A DNA stretch of 64,000 nt from Amarobacter sp964507025 (lineage in GTDB: Bacteria > Chloroflexota > Dehalococcoidia > Tepidiformales > Tepidiformaceae): the NCBI GenBank assembly GCA_964507025.1, contig CAZDOK010000005.1, positions 62,001-126,000 on the forward strand, in the 5' to 3' direction. How positions within the stretch are numbered: position 1 is the stretch's first letter; each line of letters starts with the position of its first letter. A model generated the notes under the pieces. That model did not search any database. It was not told the DNA's origin and worked only from the letters and a program-made list of their open reading frames with translations. Shown here piece after piece: positions 1 to 8,781 of the stretch. A program made the position numbers and the translations under genes.

Positions 1-293
1 ACGAAGGGACCGAGGCCGTCGAGCTCGCCGCTGCCCTCCAGCCCGACGTGGTCGTGATGGATGTGCGCATGCGGGGTCTCGATGGCATCGGGGCGACCCG
101 GAACCTCCAGGACGTGCTGCCCGGGACCCGGGTGGTGATCCTCTCGATGCACGACGACACGAAGACGCGGACGGCGGCGCAGGCCGCCGGGGCGAGCGCG
201 TTCGTCGGCAAGCAGGAAGGCATCGCCCGGCTGTTCGATGTCATCCGGGCGATCGCGGGGCCTGAGCCCGGAGAACCAGTGCCGGCAGCGTGA
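1..293 (+). CDS. Response regulator receiver domain, 3' part
   Basis: The reading frame is open from the window edge (codons begin at base 3), so the 5' end is missing. The visible ~96 residues are the second half of a CheY-like receiver: the phospho-acceptor aspartate lies in VVVMDVRM, followed by the MRGLDG turn, a conserved serine in VVILSMHDD and the conserved lysine in FVGKQEG. The protein ends about 25 residues after that lysine with no HTH output domain, so it is either a stand-alone receiver or has its output domain upstream. The downstream ABC exporter starts 86 bp later on the same strand and may be its target; that link is inference from position only. Confidence 0.85.
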   Translation, partial: EGTEAVELAAALQPDVVVMDVRMRGLDGIGATRNLQDVLPGTRVVILSMHDDTKTRTAAQAAGASAFVGKQEGIARLFDVIRAIAGPEPGEPVPAA

Positions 294-379
294 TCGCCTG
301 GCCATCACGCCCACCACGCACCAGCGGAGGACCACCGGACGGCGACGCCGGGCCGCGAGAGCGGGAGGAGAGAGACACC

Positions 380-1111
380 GTGACCGTAATGCAAACGCAA
401 CGAATCGAGGGCGGGACCACGAGCACGCCGATCATCGAGATCGACAGTGTGGTCAAGACCTATGACTCGGGGACCCAGCAGGTGCGCGCTCTCCGGGGCG
501 TAAGCCTCTCGGTCGAGCGGGGCGAGATGGTGGCAATCATGGGGCCATCGGGCTGTGGTAAGACCACGCTCCTGAACTGCGCCAGCGGCCTCGACGTCGT
601 CGATGCGGGTACCGTACGGATAGCGGGCTCGAACCTGGCTGAGCTGACCGACAAGACGCGGACCTCGTTTCGCGCTCAGCGAATGGGCTTCGTTTTCCAG
701 ACCTACAACCTGCTGCCGGTGCTTTCGGCCGTGGAAAACGTGGAGCTGCCGCTCATCGTCTCGGGCGTGAGCCCGCGGGAAGCGCGTGAGCGAGCCCTCG
801 AAGCGCTGGAAACGGTCGAGCTGCGGCACCTGGGCCATCAGCGGCCATCGCAGTTGAGTGGCGGGCAGCGCCAGCGCGTGACGATCGCGCGTTCACTCGT
901 GAACCGCCCGGAAATCGTGTGGGCCGATGAACCAACCGGCGCGCTCGATTCGAAGACCGCCGACGACATCATGGACCTGATGGAAACGCTGAACCGCGAA
1001 CACGGACTGACGTTCGTGATCGTGACGCACGACCCGAGCGTCGGCGCGCGCTGCGCCCGCATCGTGAAGATGCGCGACGGGCTCATCGTGGATGAGGAAC
1101 TGCTGCGGTGA
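380..1111 (+). CDS. ABC transporter ATP-binding protein (LolD/MacB type)
   Basis: A 243-residue ATPase that would power the neighbouring FtsX-type permease. Walker A (GPSGCGKTTLLN), Q-loop (FVFQTYNLLP), signature LSGGQRQR, Walker B with DEPTGALD and the switch histidine (VTHD) are all present in order. The sequence is typical of the LolD/MacB/FtsE family, whose members drive lipoprotein, peptide or antibiotic export. The start is taken as GTG at 380, behind GGGAGGAG; ATG at 389 is the alternative. Its stop overlaps the permease start by 4 bp (GTGA), indicating translational coupling. Confidence 0.93.
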   Translation: MTVMQTQRIEGGTTSTPIIEIDSVVKTYDSGTQQVRALRGVSLSVERGEMVAIMGPSGCGKTTLLNCASGLDVVDAGTVRIAGSNLAELTDKTRTSFRAQRMGFVFQTYNLLPVLSAVENVELPLIVSGVSPREARERALEALETVELRHLGHQRPSQLSGGQRQRVTIARSLVNRPEIVWADEPTGALDSKTADDIMDLMETLNREHGLTFVIVTHDPSVGARCARIVKMRDGLIVDEELLR

Positions 1112-4100
1112 AAGAGCTGTTCGGCCTGCCGATGACGACAATCGCCGTTGTGCTGGCCGGACTCCTGGGCCTGGCGCTCCTGAGCGTGGCCTTCATGGGC
1201 CTTTCCAATCGCACGATGTTCAAGTTTGGCCTGCGGAACATTGCGCGGCGCGGGCTGCAGTCGGTGCTGGTCATCGTCGGCCTGGCGCTCGGGACCCTCA
1301 TCACGACCGCCGCGTTCGTCACGGGCGACACGGTCGACCACTCTCTCACCAAGGACGCGTACCGCCTCTTCGGGCGGCAGGACCTGGAAATCAGCTGGAC
1401 GGGAGAGCCGCAGTACTTCAGCGACGGCGGCGTAGCCGAGCGCGGCGAGCAGGTCTTCGTGAATGGAGCGGTGGTAACGGACCTGGAGGCAGCCTTCGCC
1501 GGCGACCCCGACATCGTCGCTTTTCAGCCGATGCTGCGTATCACGGCCCCGGTCACCAACCTGCGCACAGCCGATGCCAAGCCCGCCATCGTCCTCTCCG
1601 GCGTGGACGGTGCGCGGCTCGACCGTGCGGGCGGCCTCACGCTCACCTCGGGCGAGCAGGTTTCGGTGACCGGCCTGCGCGAAGGCCAGGTGTACCTGAG
1701 CGAGCGCGCCGCCAAAGAGCTCCACGCGATGACCGGGGACGGCCTGACGATTCACCTGGGCGATCAGGTTGCCAATGTACGCGTGGCCGGCATCGTGCAG
1801 GACGAGATGGCCTCCGGCGTGCTGGGAATGAGCTTCTCCTCGGTGCCGGGAGGGCTCGTCCTGTCGATCGACGCCCTGCGCGAGATGGCCGGGCTCGAGC
1901 ACGACGAGATCAGCGCACTCACGGTCTCACTGGCTGGCGGCGTACGGACCACGATTGACAGCGCCGACCCGGCCGCCGCGCGGATCCGCGCCTACCTCGA
2001 GGGCGAGGGCTCCGGGGTGTTCGCCACAGAGGGAGAACTGCCGGCCGATCAGCCGATCGAGGTCCTCACCGTGAAGAAGGACCTGGTGGAGCTGGCGGAG
2101 TTCAACGGCAACCTGTTCACCACCCTGTTCCTCGTGCTCGGGATGTTCTCGATGGCCGCCGGGGTCATGCTCATCTTCATGATCTTCGTGATGCTCGCCG
2201 CCGAACGGCGCTCCGAGATGGGGATGGCGCGGGCGGTCGGCGCCCAGCGGGCGCACCTCGTACAGTCGTTCGTGGCCGAGGGGATGGCGTACTCGCTTCT
2301 GGCCGGGCTCATCGGCGTGGTGCTGGGGATCGCGGCGTCGTACGGGCTCACGCAGGTGTTGCTGAAGCAGGTCGGCGGCGACTACTTCTCGCTGATCGAA
2401 ATGAAGATGACCGCCACGTCGGTCGTCGTGGGGTACAGCCTCGGGGTCGTGATCACGTTCATCACGGTGGTGTTCGCCTCGCTCAAGGCGAGCCACGTGA
2501 ACATCGTGGCGGCCATCCGCCAGTTGCCCGATGGCCGCCGGCCCGCGCAGCCGCGCCGCACGCGCTGGAAGTGGGTCATCGCGGGTGTGCCCGCGTTGGT
2601 CGTGCCACCCCTGGGAATCTGGTGGTTGTTCCGCAAGGGCCTCGGGCTGGCGTGGGCCTGGATCCTCGGGCCGCTGGGCATCGTCCTCGGCGTGATGTTC
2701 ATCGTGCTCGGCAAATCGAGCGAGCTCCTCTTCCCGTTTGCGCTGGGCGTTTCGCTCATCCCGCTTTCGGCGGCGGCCATCGCGCGCCACCTCAATGCCC
2801 CGGCCCGTCCGCTGTGGACCATCGTGGGACTCGTACTCGGCGCCTACTGGCTGCTGCCGGGCAACCTCCACGACCGCCTGTTCGGTGAATTCAAGGCCGA
2901 CATCGAGATGTTCGTGCTCTCCGGGATCATGATCGTGGTCGCGTTCACGCTGGTCATCGTCTACAACGCGCGGCTGCTCACCAGCCTCTTCCGTGGGGGC
3001 GAAGGCGCGACTGCGTATGCCGTGGCCGGCGGCCTGCTGGTCGCCGCGGCGGCGGCCGTAGGTATCGCTGCCGCGCTCGGCGACCGTGGCGATGGCATGG
3101 GCGAGCTGTTCTATCTCGTGGCCGGGCTGCTCGTCCCCACGGCAGTGCTCGCAGGGGTCACGGCACGGTTCCCCGCGCTCACACCCGCGCTGAAGATGGC
3201 CGTGGCGTATCCGCTCTCGAACCAGTTCCGGACCGGGATGACGATCGCTATGTTCTCGCTCATTGTGTTCTCGCTTACGGTCTTCAGCGTGTTACTCGCG
3301 AACTTCGATACCGCATTCCTCGGCGGCGATGCCCGCGGGAACCTGGACCTGGTGGTCACGACCAATCCTGAGAGTACGGTGAAAGACGTGCCCGCCGCGC
3401 TCGCCGAAGCTGGCAGCCCCGCGGCGGCGCAGATCGCCGGCGTCGGCCGGACCACGGCCGGCGGCGGGCCCATCCTCGTGGCCCAGGGCGGTCCCACTGA
3501 AAACCGCGGCTACTATCCGCTGGTCGGCGCGGACCGGGCCTTCTTCAGCGACCTTGGCACCACGCTCGATGCCTGGGCGGAGGGATACCGCGATGAGGCG
3601 GCGGTCTGGGGCGCCGTGATGGAGGACCCCGGGCTTGCGCTCGTCGATGGCTCAGTGGTCGGACTTTCCTTCAACGAAGCCTACGAGTGGATGGCCAAAG
3701 GTGTGACCGTGACTGACGATCGCTTCGTGCCATTCACGCTCGAACTGACGACACCCTCGGGTGCCACGAAGACCGTGGTCGTTATTGGCGCCCTCCGCGC
3801 CCAGCTCCCCGGGGGAACGTGGGGCGGCATCTACGTGAATGAGGCGGCCTACCAGGAACTGCGCGGTGAGCCGCTCTTTCAGCGCACCTATCTCCGGCTG
3901 AACGAAGGCAGCGACGCGGGGGAGGCCGCTCGCCTTATCGAGTCCGCACTCGCGGTGAGGGGCGTCCAAGCGGAAGCGGTCCAGGGCATCCTCGACGACA
4001 TGAAGGCGGCGAACACGGCGTTCAACCGGATGTTCCAGTCGTTCATGGCGCTGGGGCTGTTCGTCGGCATTGCCGGACTCGGCGTCATCGCATTCAGGTC

Positions 4101-4422
4101 GGTGGTCGAGCGGCGGCAGCAGATCGGAATGTTGCGCGCGATCGGCTACCAGCGGGGGACGGTCACCCTGACGTTCCTCCTGGAGTCGAGTTTCATCGCG
4201 GTGATGGGCATCCTCTCGGGTGTCGTCGGCGGCGTGATCCTTGGATGGAGCCTGCTGACCTCCGACAGCTTCACCGGAGGGGCGGACATCGCCTTCGCCA
4301 TGCCATGGCCAGAAATCCTGGTGGTCATCGGGGCCTCGTTCGCGTTCTCGCTCGCGATGACGTGGTGGCCGAGCCGGGGCGCGGCACGGGTGCCTGTGGC
4401 GGAAGCCCTCCGGTACGAGTAG
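1108..4422 (+). CDS. FtsX-family ABC permease, double domain
   Basis: A 1104-residue membrane protein starting with GTG inside the stop of the ATPase gene. It has an N-terminal signal/membrane segment, a large extracytoplasmic MacB-like domain (about residues 70-330), an FtsX helix bundle around 330-470, several further helices (about 490-720), a second extracytoplasmic domain, and a last FtsX bundle containing the typical RRQQIGMLRAIGYQRG loop. One polypeptide therefore carries both permease halves, as in the 800-1100-residue members of the family. With the ATPase it forms a complete exporter; the substrate cannot be told from sequence. Confidence 0.92.
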   Translation: MKELFGLPMTTIAVVLAGLLGLALLSVAFMGLSNRTMFKFGLRNIARRGLQSVLVIVGLALGTLITTAAFVTGDTVDHSLTKDAYRLFGRQDLEISWTGEPQYFSDGGVAERGEQVFVNGAVVTDLEAAFAGDPDIVAFQPMLRITAPVTNLRTADAKPAIVLSGVDGARLDRAGGLTLTSGEQVSVTGLREGQVYLSERAAKELHAMTGDGLTIHLGDQVANVRVAGIVQDEMASGVLGMSFSSVPGGLVLSIDALREMAGLEHDEISALTVSLAGGVRTTIDSADPAAARIRAYLEGEGSGVFATEGELPADQPIEVLTVKKDLVELAEFNGNLFTTLFLVLGMFSMAAGVMLIFMIFVMLAAERRSEMGMARAVGAQRAHLVQSFVAEGMAYSLLAGLIGVVLGIAASYGLTQVLLKQVGGDYFSLIEMKMTATSVVVGYSLGVVITFITVVFASLKASHVNIVAAIRQLPDGRRPAQPRRTRWKWVIAGVPALVVPPLGIWWLFRKGLGLAWAWILGPLGIVLGVMFIVLGKSSELLFPFALGVSLIPLSAAAIARHLNAPARPLWTIVGLVLGAYWLLPGNLHDRLFGEFKADIEMFVLSGIMIVVAFTLVIVYNARLLTSLFRGGEGATAYAVAGGLLVAAAAAVGIAAALGDRGDGMGELFYLVAGLLVPTAVLAGVTARFPALTPALKMAVAYPLSNQFRTGMTIAMFSLIVFSLTVFSVLLANFDTAFLGGDARGNLDLVVTTNPESTVKDVPAALAEAGSPAAAQIAGVGRTTAGGGPILVAQGGPTENRGYYPLVGADRAFFSDLGTTLDAWAEGYRDEAAVWGAVMEDPGLALVDGSVVGLSFNEAYEWMAKGVTVTDDRFVPFTLELTTPSGATKTVVVIGALRAQLPGGTWGGIYVNEAAYQELRGEPLFQRTYLRLNEGSDAGEAARLIESALAVRGVQAEAVQGILDDMKAANTAFNRMFQSFMALGLFVGIAGLGVIAFRSVVERRQQIGMLRAIGYQRGTVTLTFLLESSFIAVMGILSGVVGGVILGWSLLTSDSFTGGADIAFAMPWPEILVVIGASFAFSLAMTWWPSRGAARVPVAEALRYE

Positions 4423-4489
4423 CCCGCGATCCTGTATCGCCCGGGGGCTTCGTGGTTCAATAGCGGCTCATCGCCGCAGGAGGACCACC

Positions 4490-5653
4490 ATGGATTTCGA
4501 ACTTTCCGAAGAGCACCGCCTGATTAAGGACACGGCGCGGCGCATCGCGCGCGAGGTGGTCGCGCCACGGGCGAAGGAAGTCGATGAAACCGGCGAATAC
4601 CCGCACGACTTCTTCGACGCGTTCAGGAAGGCCGGGCTCCTGGGCATGGCCATCCCCGAATCGATGGGCGGGACAGGCAACGGCATCCTTCCGCTTTGCC
4701 TGGCCATCGAGGAAGTCGCGAAGTACGAATGCGGGGCGGGGCTGATGCTGGTGCTCAGCGGCCTGCCTTCACGGCCGATCATGTTCGGCGGAACGGCCGA
4801 GCAGCAGCAGAAGTGGCTCCCAGCGCTCTGCAGCGGCGAACAAAAGGCGGCGTTCTGCCTGACCGAACCCGACCACGGTTCCGATGCGGCGAACCTCCAG
4901 ACGCGGGCCGTGCGCGACGGCGACGACTACATCCTGAACGGCAACAAGGTGTACATCTCCGGGGGCACCGTGGCCGATCACCTCACGGTGTTCGCGCGCA
5001 CCGGTGGACCGGGAGCGAGGGGCATCAGCGCATTCGTGGTGGATGCGCGTGCGCCGGGCGTGGTGATCGACCGGACCGATGACAAGATGGGCGTGCGCAG
5101 CGTGCCGACCGCCCACTTCAGCTTCCAGGACGTGCGTGTGCCCGCCTCGAACCTCCTGGGCGGGGTGGAGGGCGCCGGGTTCAACCACGCCATGCTCACG
5201 CTGAACTCGATGCGCCCAACCGTTGGCGCGCGCGGCGTTGGCCTCGCGGAGGGAGCCGCTGGCTACGCGATGGAGTGGGCCCGCGAACGAAAGGCATTCG
5301 GGAACTCGGTGATCGACTTCGAGGCGATCCAGTTCATGTTCGCGGACATGGCGATCCAGATCGAGGCGGCCCGGAACCTGGTGTACAAGGCGGCGTGGCT
5401 GGTGGACCAGGGCAAGTTCATGAAGGAATACGCCCACAACCTCTCCATCGCCAAGGCCTACGCAACGGAGATGGCCAACCGGGTGGCGTTCGACGCGCTG
5501 CAGGTACTGGGCGCCCAGGGCTACATGAAGGACCACCCGCTGGAGCGTCACTACCGCGATGCCCGCCAGCTCATGATTGTCGAGGGGACGAGCCAGATTC
5601 AGCGCGTGGTGATCAGCCGGGCGATGATCGACCGCGCGCTGGTGTACGGCTAG
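4490..5653 (+). CDS. Acyl-CoA dehydrogenase
   Basis: A 387-residue flavoprotein of normal family length. It has the N-terminal helical domain (MDFELSEEHRLIKDTARR), the FAD/substrate signature AFCLTEPDHGSDAANL, the beta domain with NGNKVYISGG, and the C-terminal helical domain ending with YRDARQLMIVEGTSQIQR, whose glutamate (IVEGT) is the usual catalytic base position of short/medium-chain and butyryl-CoA-type enzymes. It would form a trans double bond in an acyl-CoA and pass electrons to ETF. It has a strong ribosome site (AGGAGGACCACC) before ATG. The exact chain-length preference is not predictable. Confidence 0.94.
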   Translation: MDFELSEEHRLIKDTARRIAREVVAPRAKEVDETGEYPHDFFDAFRKAGLLGMAIPESMGGTGNGILPLCLAIEEVAKYECGAGLMLVLSGLPSRPIMFGGTAEQQQKWLPALCSGEQKAAFCLTEPDHGSDAANLQTRAVRDGDDYILNGNKVYISGGTVADHLTVFARTGGPGARGISAFVVDARAPGVVIDRTDDKMGVRSVPTAHFSFQDVRVPASNLLGGVEGAGFNHAMLTLNSMRPTVGARGVGLAEGAAGYAMEWARERKAFGNSVIDFEAIQFMFADMAIQIEAARNLVYKAAWLVDQGKFMKEYAHNLSIAKAYATEMANRVAFDALQVLGAQGYMKDHPLERHYRDARQLMIVEGTSQIQRVVISRAMIDRALVYG

Positions 5654-5660
5654 GGCGAAC

Positions 5661-6170
5661 GTGAGGCCCGGCGAATCGGCGGAGAATCCCATCGAGCGGC
5701 CCACGGCGCGCGTGCTGCTGTTGGATGACCGCGACCGGACATTGTTGTTCACGGTCGAAGAACCCGACCAGGAGACCGGGAAGCGGTTCTGGTTCCCACC
5801 AGGAGGAGGCGTGGAACCCGGGGAGACCCATGGGGAGGCAGCCCGGCGGGAACTCCTCGAGGAGACGGGCATCGATCACGACCCCGGTCCGTGCATCTGG
5901 GTCAGGGACCCCATTCTGTGGTACTTCAGGCCCCAGGAAACGTGGTACCGCACGGCCGAGCGGTACTACCTTGTCCGGGTTGAGCAGCCAGAAGTGACAG
6001 TCGACGGTTGGACGGAACTCGAGATGCAGATGATCTCGCGGTTCAAGTGGTGGTCACTGGAGGACATGGTTACTTCAGACGACCTGTTCGTGCCCCGGCG
6101 GCTGGCGGAACTCCTGCCGCCCATCCTCGCCGGGCAGGTGCCGAGCGAGCCGATCAACGTGGGGGTGTAG
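5661..6170 (+). CDS. Nudix hydrolase
   Basis: A 169-residue protein starting at GTG, 7 bp after the acyl-CoA dehydrogenase stop and probably in its operon. The complete Nudix box is visible at about residues 48-70: GGGVEPGETHGEAARRELLEE followed by TGI, matching GX5EX7REUXEEXGU with both metal-binding glutamates. The family hydrolyses nucleoside diphosphates linked to another moiety; the proximity to an acyl-CoA enzyme makes CoA or a nucleotide sugar possible substrates, but this is speculation. Many tryptophans in the C-terminal half (WYRTAERYYLVR) are typical of ADP-ribose-type Nudix enzymes. Confidence 0.9.
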   Translation: MRPGESAENPIERPTARVLLLDDRDRTLLFTVEEPDQETGKRFWFPPGGGVEPGETHGEAARRELLEETGIDHDPGPCIWVRDPILWYFRPQETWYRTAERYYLVRVEQPEVTVDGWTELEMQMISRFKWWSLEDMVTSDDLFVPRRLAELLPPILAGQVPSEPINVGV

Positions 6171-6180
6171 CGGAAGCCGC

Positions 6181-6198
6181 CACACCCCCTCCGGTGTG
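6181..6198. terminator. Possible shared hairpin between convergent genes
   Basis: CACACC and GGTGTG form a 6-bp stem with a 6-base loop in the 48-bp gap between the convergent Nudix and pdxS genes. There is no T-run, so termination by this hairpin is uncertain. Confidence 0.3.
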
Positions 6199-6218
6199 TC
6201 TGCGCCAGCAGGCTCGGT

Positions 6219-7103
6219 CTACCAGCCGCGGGTCGCGAGCAATTCCTTTTCGGCGAGCGATGAGACGCTGATGCCGGGCATGGCCTTGCCCAGGCCGCGG
6301 CTCACCCGGGCGATGATCTCCGGGTCCTGGTAGTGGGTGGTCGCTTCGACGATCGCCTTCGCTACGAGCGGAGGGTTCTCGGACTTGAAGATGCCCGAAC
6401 CGACGAACACGCCATCGGCGCCCAGGCGCATCATCAGCGCGGCATCTGCGGGAGTTGCAACGCCGCCAGCGGCGAAGTTCACGACCGGGAGCCTGCCTTC
6501 ACGCTTCACCTGCTGCACCAGCTCCAGCGGAGCGCCGAGTTCCTTGGCGGCCGTGTAGATCTCGTCGTCGGCGAGGGTCTGGAGGCGGCGGATTTCGTCC
6601 TGGACCGTGCGCATGTGGCGGACGGCCTCGACAATGTCGCCGGTGCCGGCTTCGCCCTTGGTGCGGATCATCGCCGCGCCCTCGCCGATGCGACGGAGCG
6701 CCTCGCCCAGGTTCCGGCAGCCGCAGACGAACGGCACGGTGAATGCGTGCTTATCGATGTGGTGCGCTTCGTCGGCCGGGGTAAGCACCTCCGACTCGTC
6801 CACGTAGTCGATGCCCAGGGCCTGAAGGACTTCGGCTTCGACAAAGTGGCCGATGCGGGCCTTGGCCATGACCGGGATGGTGACGGCCTCGATGATCCCC
6901 TGGATCATCTCCGGGTCGCTCATGCGGGCGACGCCGCCGTCCTTGCGGATGTCCGAGGGGACGCGTTCGAGCGCCATGACGGCACAGGCACCGGCCTCTT
7001 CGGCGATTCTCGCGTGCTCGGGCGTGACGACATCCATGATGACGCCGCCCTTGAGCATCTGCGCCAGGCCGACCTTGACGGCCCAGGTTCCAGTCTTCGA
7101 CAT
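6219..7103 (-). CDS. pdxS: Pyridoxal 5'-phosphate synthase lyase subunit PdxS
   Basis: A 294-residue enzyme of the ribose-5-phosphate-dependent vitamin B6 pathway; it condenses ribose 5-phosphate, glyceraldehyde 3-phosphate and ammonia into PLP. Family hallmarks are MLKGGVIMDVVTPEHARIAE near the N terminus, PVMAKARIGHFVEA (the first active-site lysine), MIRTKGEAGTGD (second lysine) and PVVNFAAGGVATPADAALMM (phosphate site). The start is ATG at 7103, preceded by GGAGG. The usual partner glutaminase pdxT is not adjacent. It is transcribed divergently from the TerC-PspA operon. Confidence 0.97.
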   Translation of the reverse strand: MSKTGTWAVKVGLAQMLKGGVIMDVVTPEHARIAEEAGACAVMALERVPSDIRKDGGVARMSDPEMIQGIIEAVTIPVMAKARIGHFVEAEVLQALGIDYVDESEVLTPADEAHHIDKHAFTVPFVCGCRNLGEALRRIGEGAAMIRTKGEAGTGDIVEAVRHMRTVQDEIRRLQTLADDEIYTAAKELGAPLELVQQVKREGRLPVVNFAAGGVATPADAALMMRLGADGVFVGSGIFKSENPPLVAKAIVEATTHYQDPEIIARVSRGLGKAMPGISVSSLAEKELLATRGW

Positions 7104-7228
7104 GTGGCACTCCTCCGGAGCCCCACGGCTCCACGATGTGGTACCAAGTGTATGGCCGATTTTCGAAGTGCCATAGGACCACTTCGCCGGCTCGAAGCAG
7201 CCGGCGGCGGGTGCCAGCGGGGACCGGT

Positions 7229-7263
7229 ATTGACATACGACATTGCTGTCGTCTATTGTCAAT
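7229..7263 (+). promoter_or_regulatory. Promoter within a nested palindrome, TerC-PspA operon
   Basis: TTGACA at 7230-7235, an 18-base spacer and TATTGT at 7254-7259 form a housekeeping-type promoter pointing to the operon, with transcription expected near 7266. The promoter is embedded in two nested inverted repeats: ATTGACA (7229-7235) with TGTCAAT (7257-7263), and ACGACA (7237-7242) with TGTCGT (7247-7252). This is a likely operator, and as it lies between two divergent genes it may also affect pdxS. Confidence 0.6.
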
Positions 7264-7266
7264 CGT

Positions 7267-7385
7267 GTAGCAAGGGGGAGTAACCAGCACCCACCCCCGG
7301 GTGCATCGCACCTGCCGTCAGTACGCGCCGCCCGGCGCCGGCAGTGCGGGGCGAGCCTTCGCCTGGTGAGACCCTGGCTCATCCA
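7267..7385 (+). promoter_or_regulatory. yybP-ykoY (Mn2+) riboswitch
   Basis: The expected 5' leader carries the recognisable conserved blocks of this class: GGGGGAGTAACC at 7274-7285 (consensus GGGGAGUAGC), CCGTCAGTACG at about 7315-7325 (matching the GUUGACAUACG region) and GGTGAGACC at about 7365-7373 (matching GCAAGACC/GUGAGACC), with GC-rich helices between them. This class binds Mn2+ and commonly controls TerC/Alx, MntP and P-type ATPase genes. TerC is the second gene downstream, which supports the call. The riboswitch starts about where the promoter predicts the transcript to start. Boundaries are approximate. Confidence 0.8.
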
Positions 7386-7439
7386 TCTTGGTGGATGCGG
7401 CCAGGCGTCGTGTGCCAGGACCGCAAAGGAGGCTCGGCT

Positions 7440-7634
7440 TTGGACCTGCTTGATCTCTTCGAACCCGAAACCCCGGAACGCGACCGCTCAGCTGCTCGCC
7501 AGCCGCGAAAGGGCCTGCGCGGCCTGTTTGACCGCCTGACGGCCGTCCTCGATGGCGACGATGAGGAGCACGGCGACCGGCGGCACGAGCGTGAGCGCCG
7601 CCGGCGCGACGACCAGGACTTCGGCTTCGACTGA
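7440..7634 (+). CDS. Small charged protein, first gene of the TerC-PspA operon
   Basis: A 64-residue ORF starting with TTG, chosen because AAAGGAGG lies 7 bases upstream; without this start it would be missed. It begins DLLDLFEPETPERD, has a short amphipathic segment (GLRGLFDRLTAVL) and a very charged tail (EEHGDRRHERERRRRDDQDFGF). It has no domain I recognise. Its start recalls the first residues of the zinc-ribbon protein at the end of the same operon (VDELFDVFEDLFE), so both may dock on the same partner. It lies directly behind the riboswitch and would be the first reading frame controlled by it. Confidence 0.6.
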   Translation: MDLLDLFEPETPERDRSAARQPRKGLRGLFDRLTAVLDGDDEEHGDRRHERERRRRDDQDFGFD

Positions 7635-7736
7635 GTCCACATCGTTTCCCCTGCCCAGGGACGCGCGGCGTGACCCGTTCACAGCCGCGCGCCCCCGGGC
7701 ATTTCGCAGACATCTTCTCTGGGCACGGATTCTCAC

Positions 7737-8696
7737 TTGTTCATCGAACTGCTTCCCTGGGCAATCTTCCTCGCCTTCGTCGCGGGCATGCTTGCCCTCG
7801 ACCTTGGCGTGTTCCATCGCGACGCCCACGAGGTCAGCCGCAAGGAGGCGCTCGCGTGGAGCGTCGCCTGGATCGGCCTCGCAATCGTCTTCAACATCGG
7901 CGTCTACCTGTTCAAGGGCACCGAGTCCGGCATCGAGTGGACTACGGGCTACCTTATCGAGAAGTCACTCAGCGTCGACAACGTCTTCGTCTTCCTGCTC
8001 ATCTTCTCGACGTTTGCGGTCCCGCCGGCGTACCAGCACAGTGTGCTCTTTTGGGGCATCGTCGGGGCACTCGTCATGCGGGCGCTGCTCATTGCTGCCG
8101 CGGGGGTCCTGCTCAGCACCCTGCACTTCATCATCTACGTGTTCGGCGCGTTCCTCATCTTCACCGGCATCAAGTTTCTTCGCGACCAGGAACACGCTCC
8201 CGACCTGGATAAGAACCGCTTTGTGCGGCTCGCCAAGCGGGCGTTCCCCGTGACCGAGCGGTATGAAGGCCAGAGTTTCTTCGTCCGCCGGAAAGGGGTG
8301 CTCTTCGCGACGCCGCTCTTCCTGGTGCTCGTGCTCATCGAAAGCACGGACCTGGTCTTCGCCGTCGACAGCATCCCGGCGATCTACGCGGTGACTGACG
8401 ACCCGTTCATCGTTTTCACCTCGAACATCTTCGCGATTCTTGGCCTGCGTGCGCTCTACTTCGTCCTCTCGGGTTACCTGGCGGGGCTGACGTACCTGAA
8501 GCCGGCGCTGGCCGCCGTCCTCGTCTTCGTGGGGACCAAGATGCTGATCATCGACATCTACAAGATCCCGGCGCTGGTCAGTCTGGCGGTCATCATCTCC
8601 ATCCTCACGGTCGCCATCGTGGGGTCGATCTTCGCGCAGAAGCGCCGAGCGGCGCTCGAGCCCCACATCCTCACCGAGCCCGCCAGGGGCGGGTAA
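7737..8696 (+). CDS. TerC/Alx family integral membrane protein
   Basis: A 319-residue protein with about eight to nine membrane helices, of normal length for the family. Family signatures are SLSVDNVFVFLLIFSTFAVP and IESTDLVFAVDSIPAIYAVTDDPFIVFTSNIFAILGLRALYF, with the acidic residues inside membrane segments (LSVDN, FAVDS) that characterise TerC. Homologues are linked to manganese export and to metalation of secreted enzymes, and earlier to tellurite resistance. The start is TTG at 7737; no clear ribosome site is visible, so the start is the least certain part. The upstream Mn2+-type riboswitch agrees with a manganese role. Confidence 0.92.
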   Translation: MFIELLPWAIFLAFVAGMLALDLGVFHRDAHEVSRKEALAWSVAWIGLAIVFNIGVYLFKGTESGIEWTTGYLIEKSLSVDNVFVFLLIFSTFAVPPAYQHSVLFWGIVGALVMRALLIAAAGVLLSTLHFIIYVFGAFLIFTGIKFLRDQEHAPDLDKNRFVRLAKRAFPVTERYEGQSFFVRRKGVLFATPLFLVLVLIESTDLVFAVDSIPAIYAVTDDPFIVFTSNIFAILGLRALYFVLSGYLAGLTYLKPALAAVLVFVGTKMLIIDIYKIPALVSLAVIISILTVAIVGSIFAQKRRAALEPHILTEPARGG

Positions 8697-8781
8697 CCGA
8701 ACGCGGGCCCGGCGGCGTATCGCTACCCCCGGCGCCGCCGGGCCGCACGACTCAGCCACCCACACGCAAGGAGTATCACCC

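Noticed and set aside
6219..7103. Search for pdxT as the partner of pdxS.
   Set aside because: Neither neighbour is a glutaminase; the partner must be elsewhere in the genome.
7635..7736. A second riboswitch or terminator directly before TerC.
   Set aside because: Only GC-rich inverted stretches are present, without conserved blocks; the recognisable riboswitch is further upstream.
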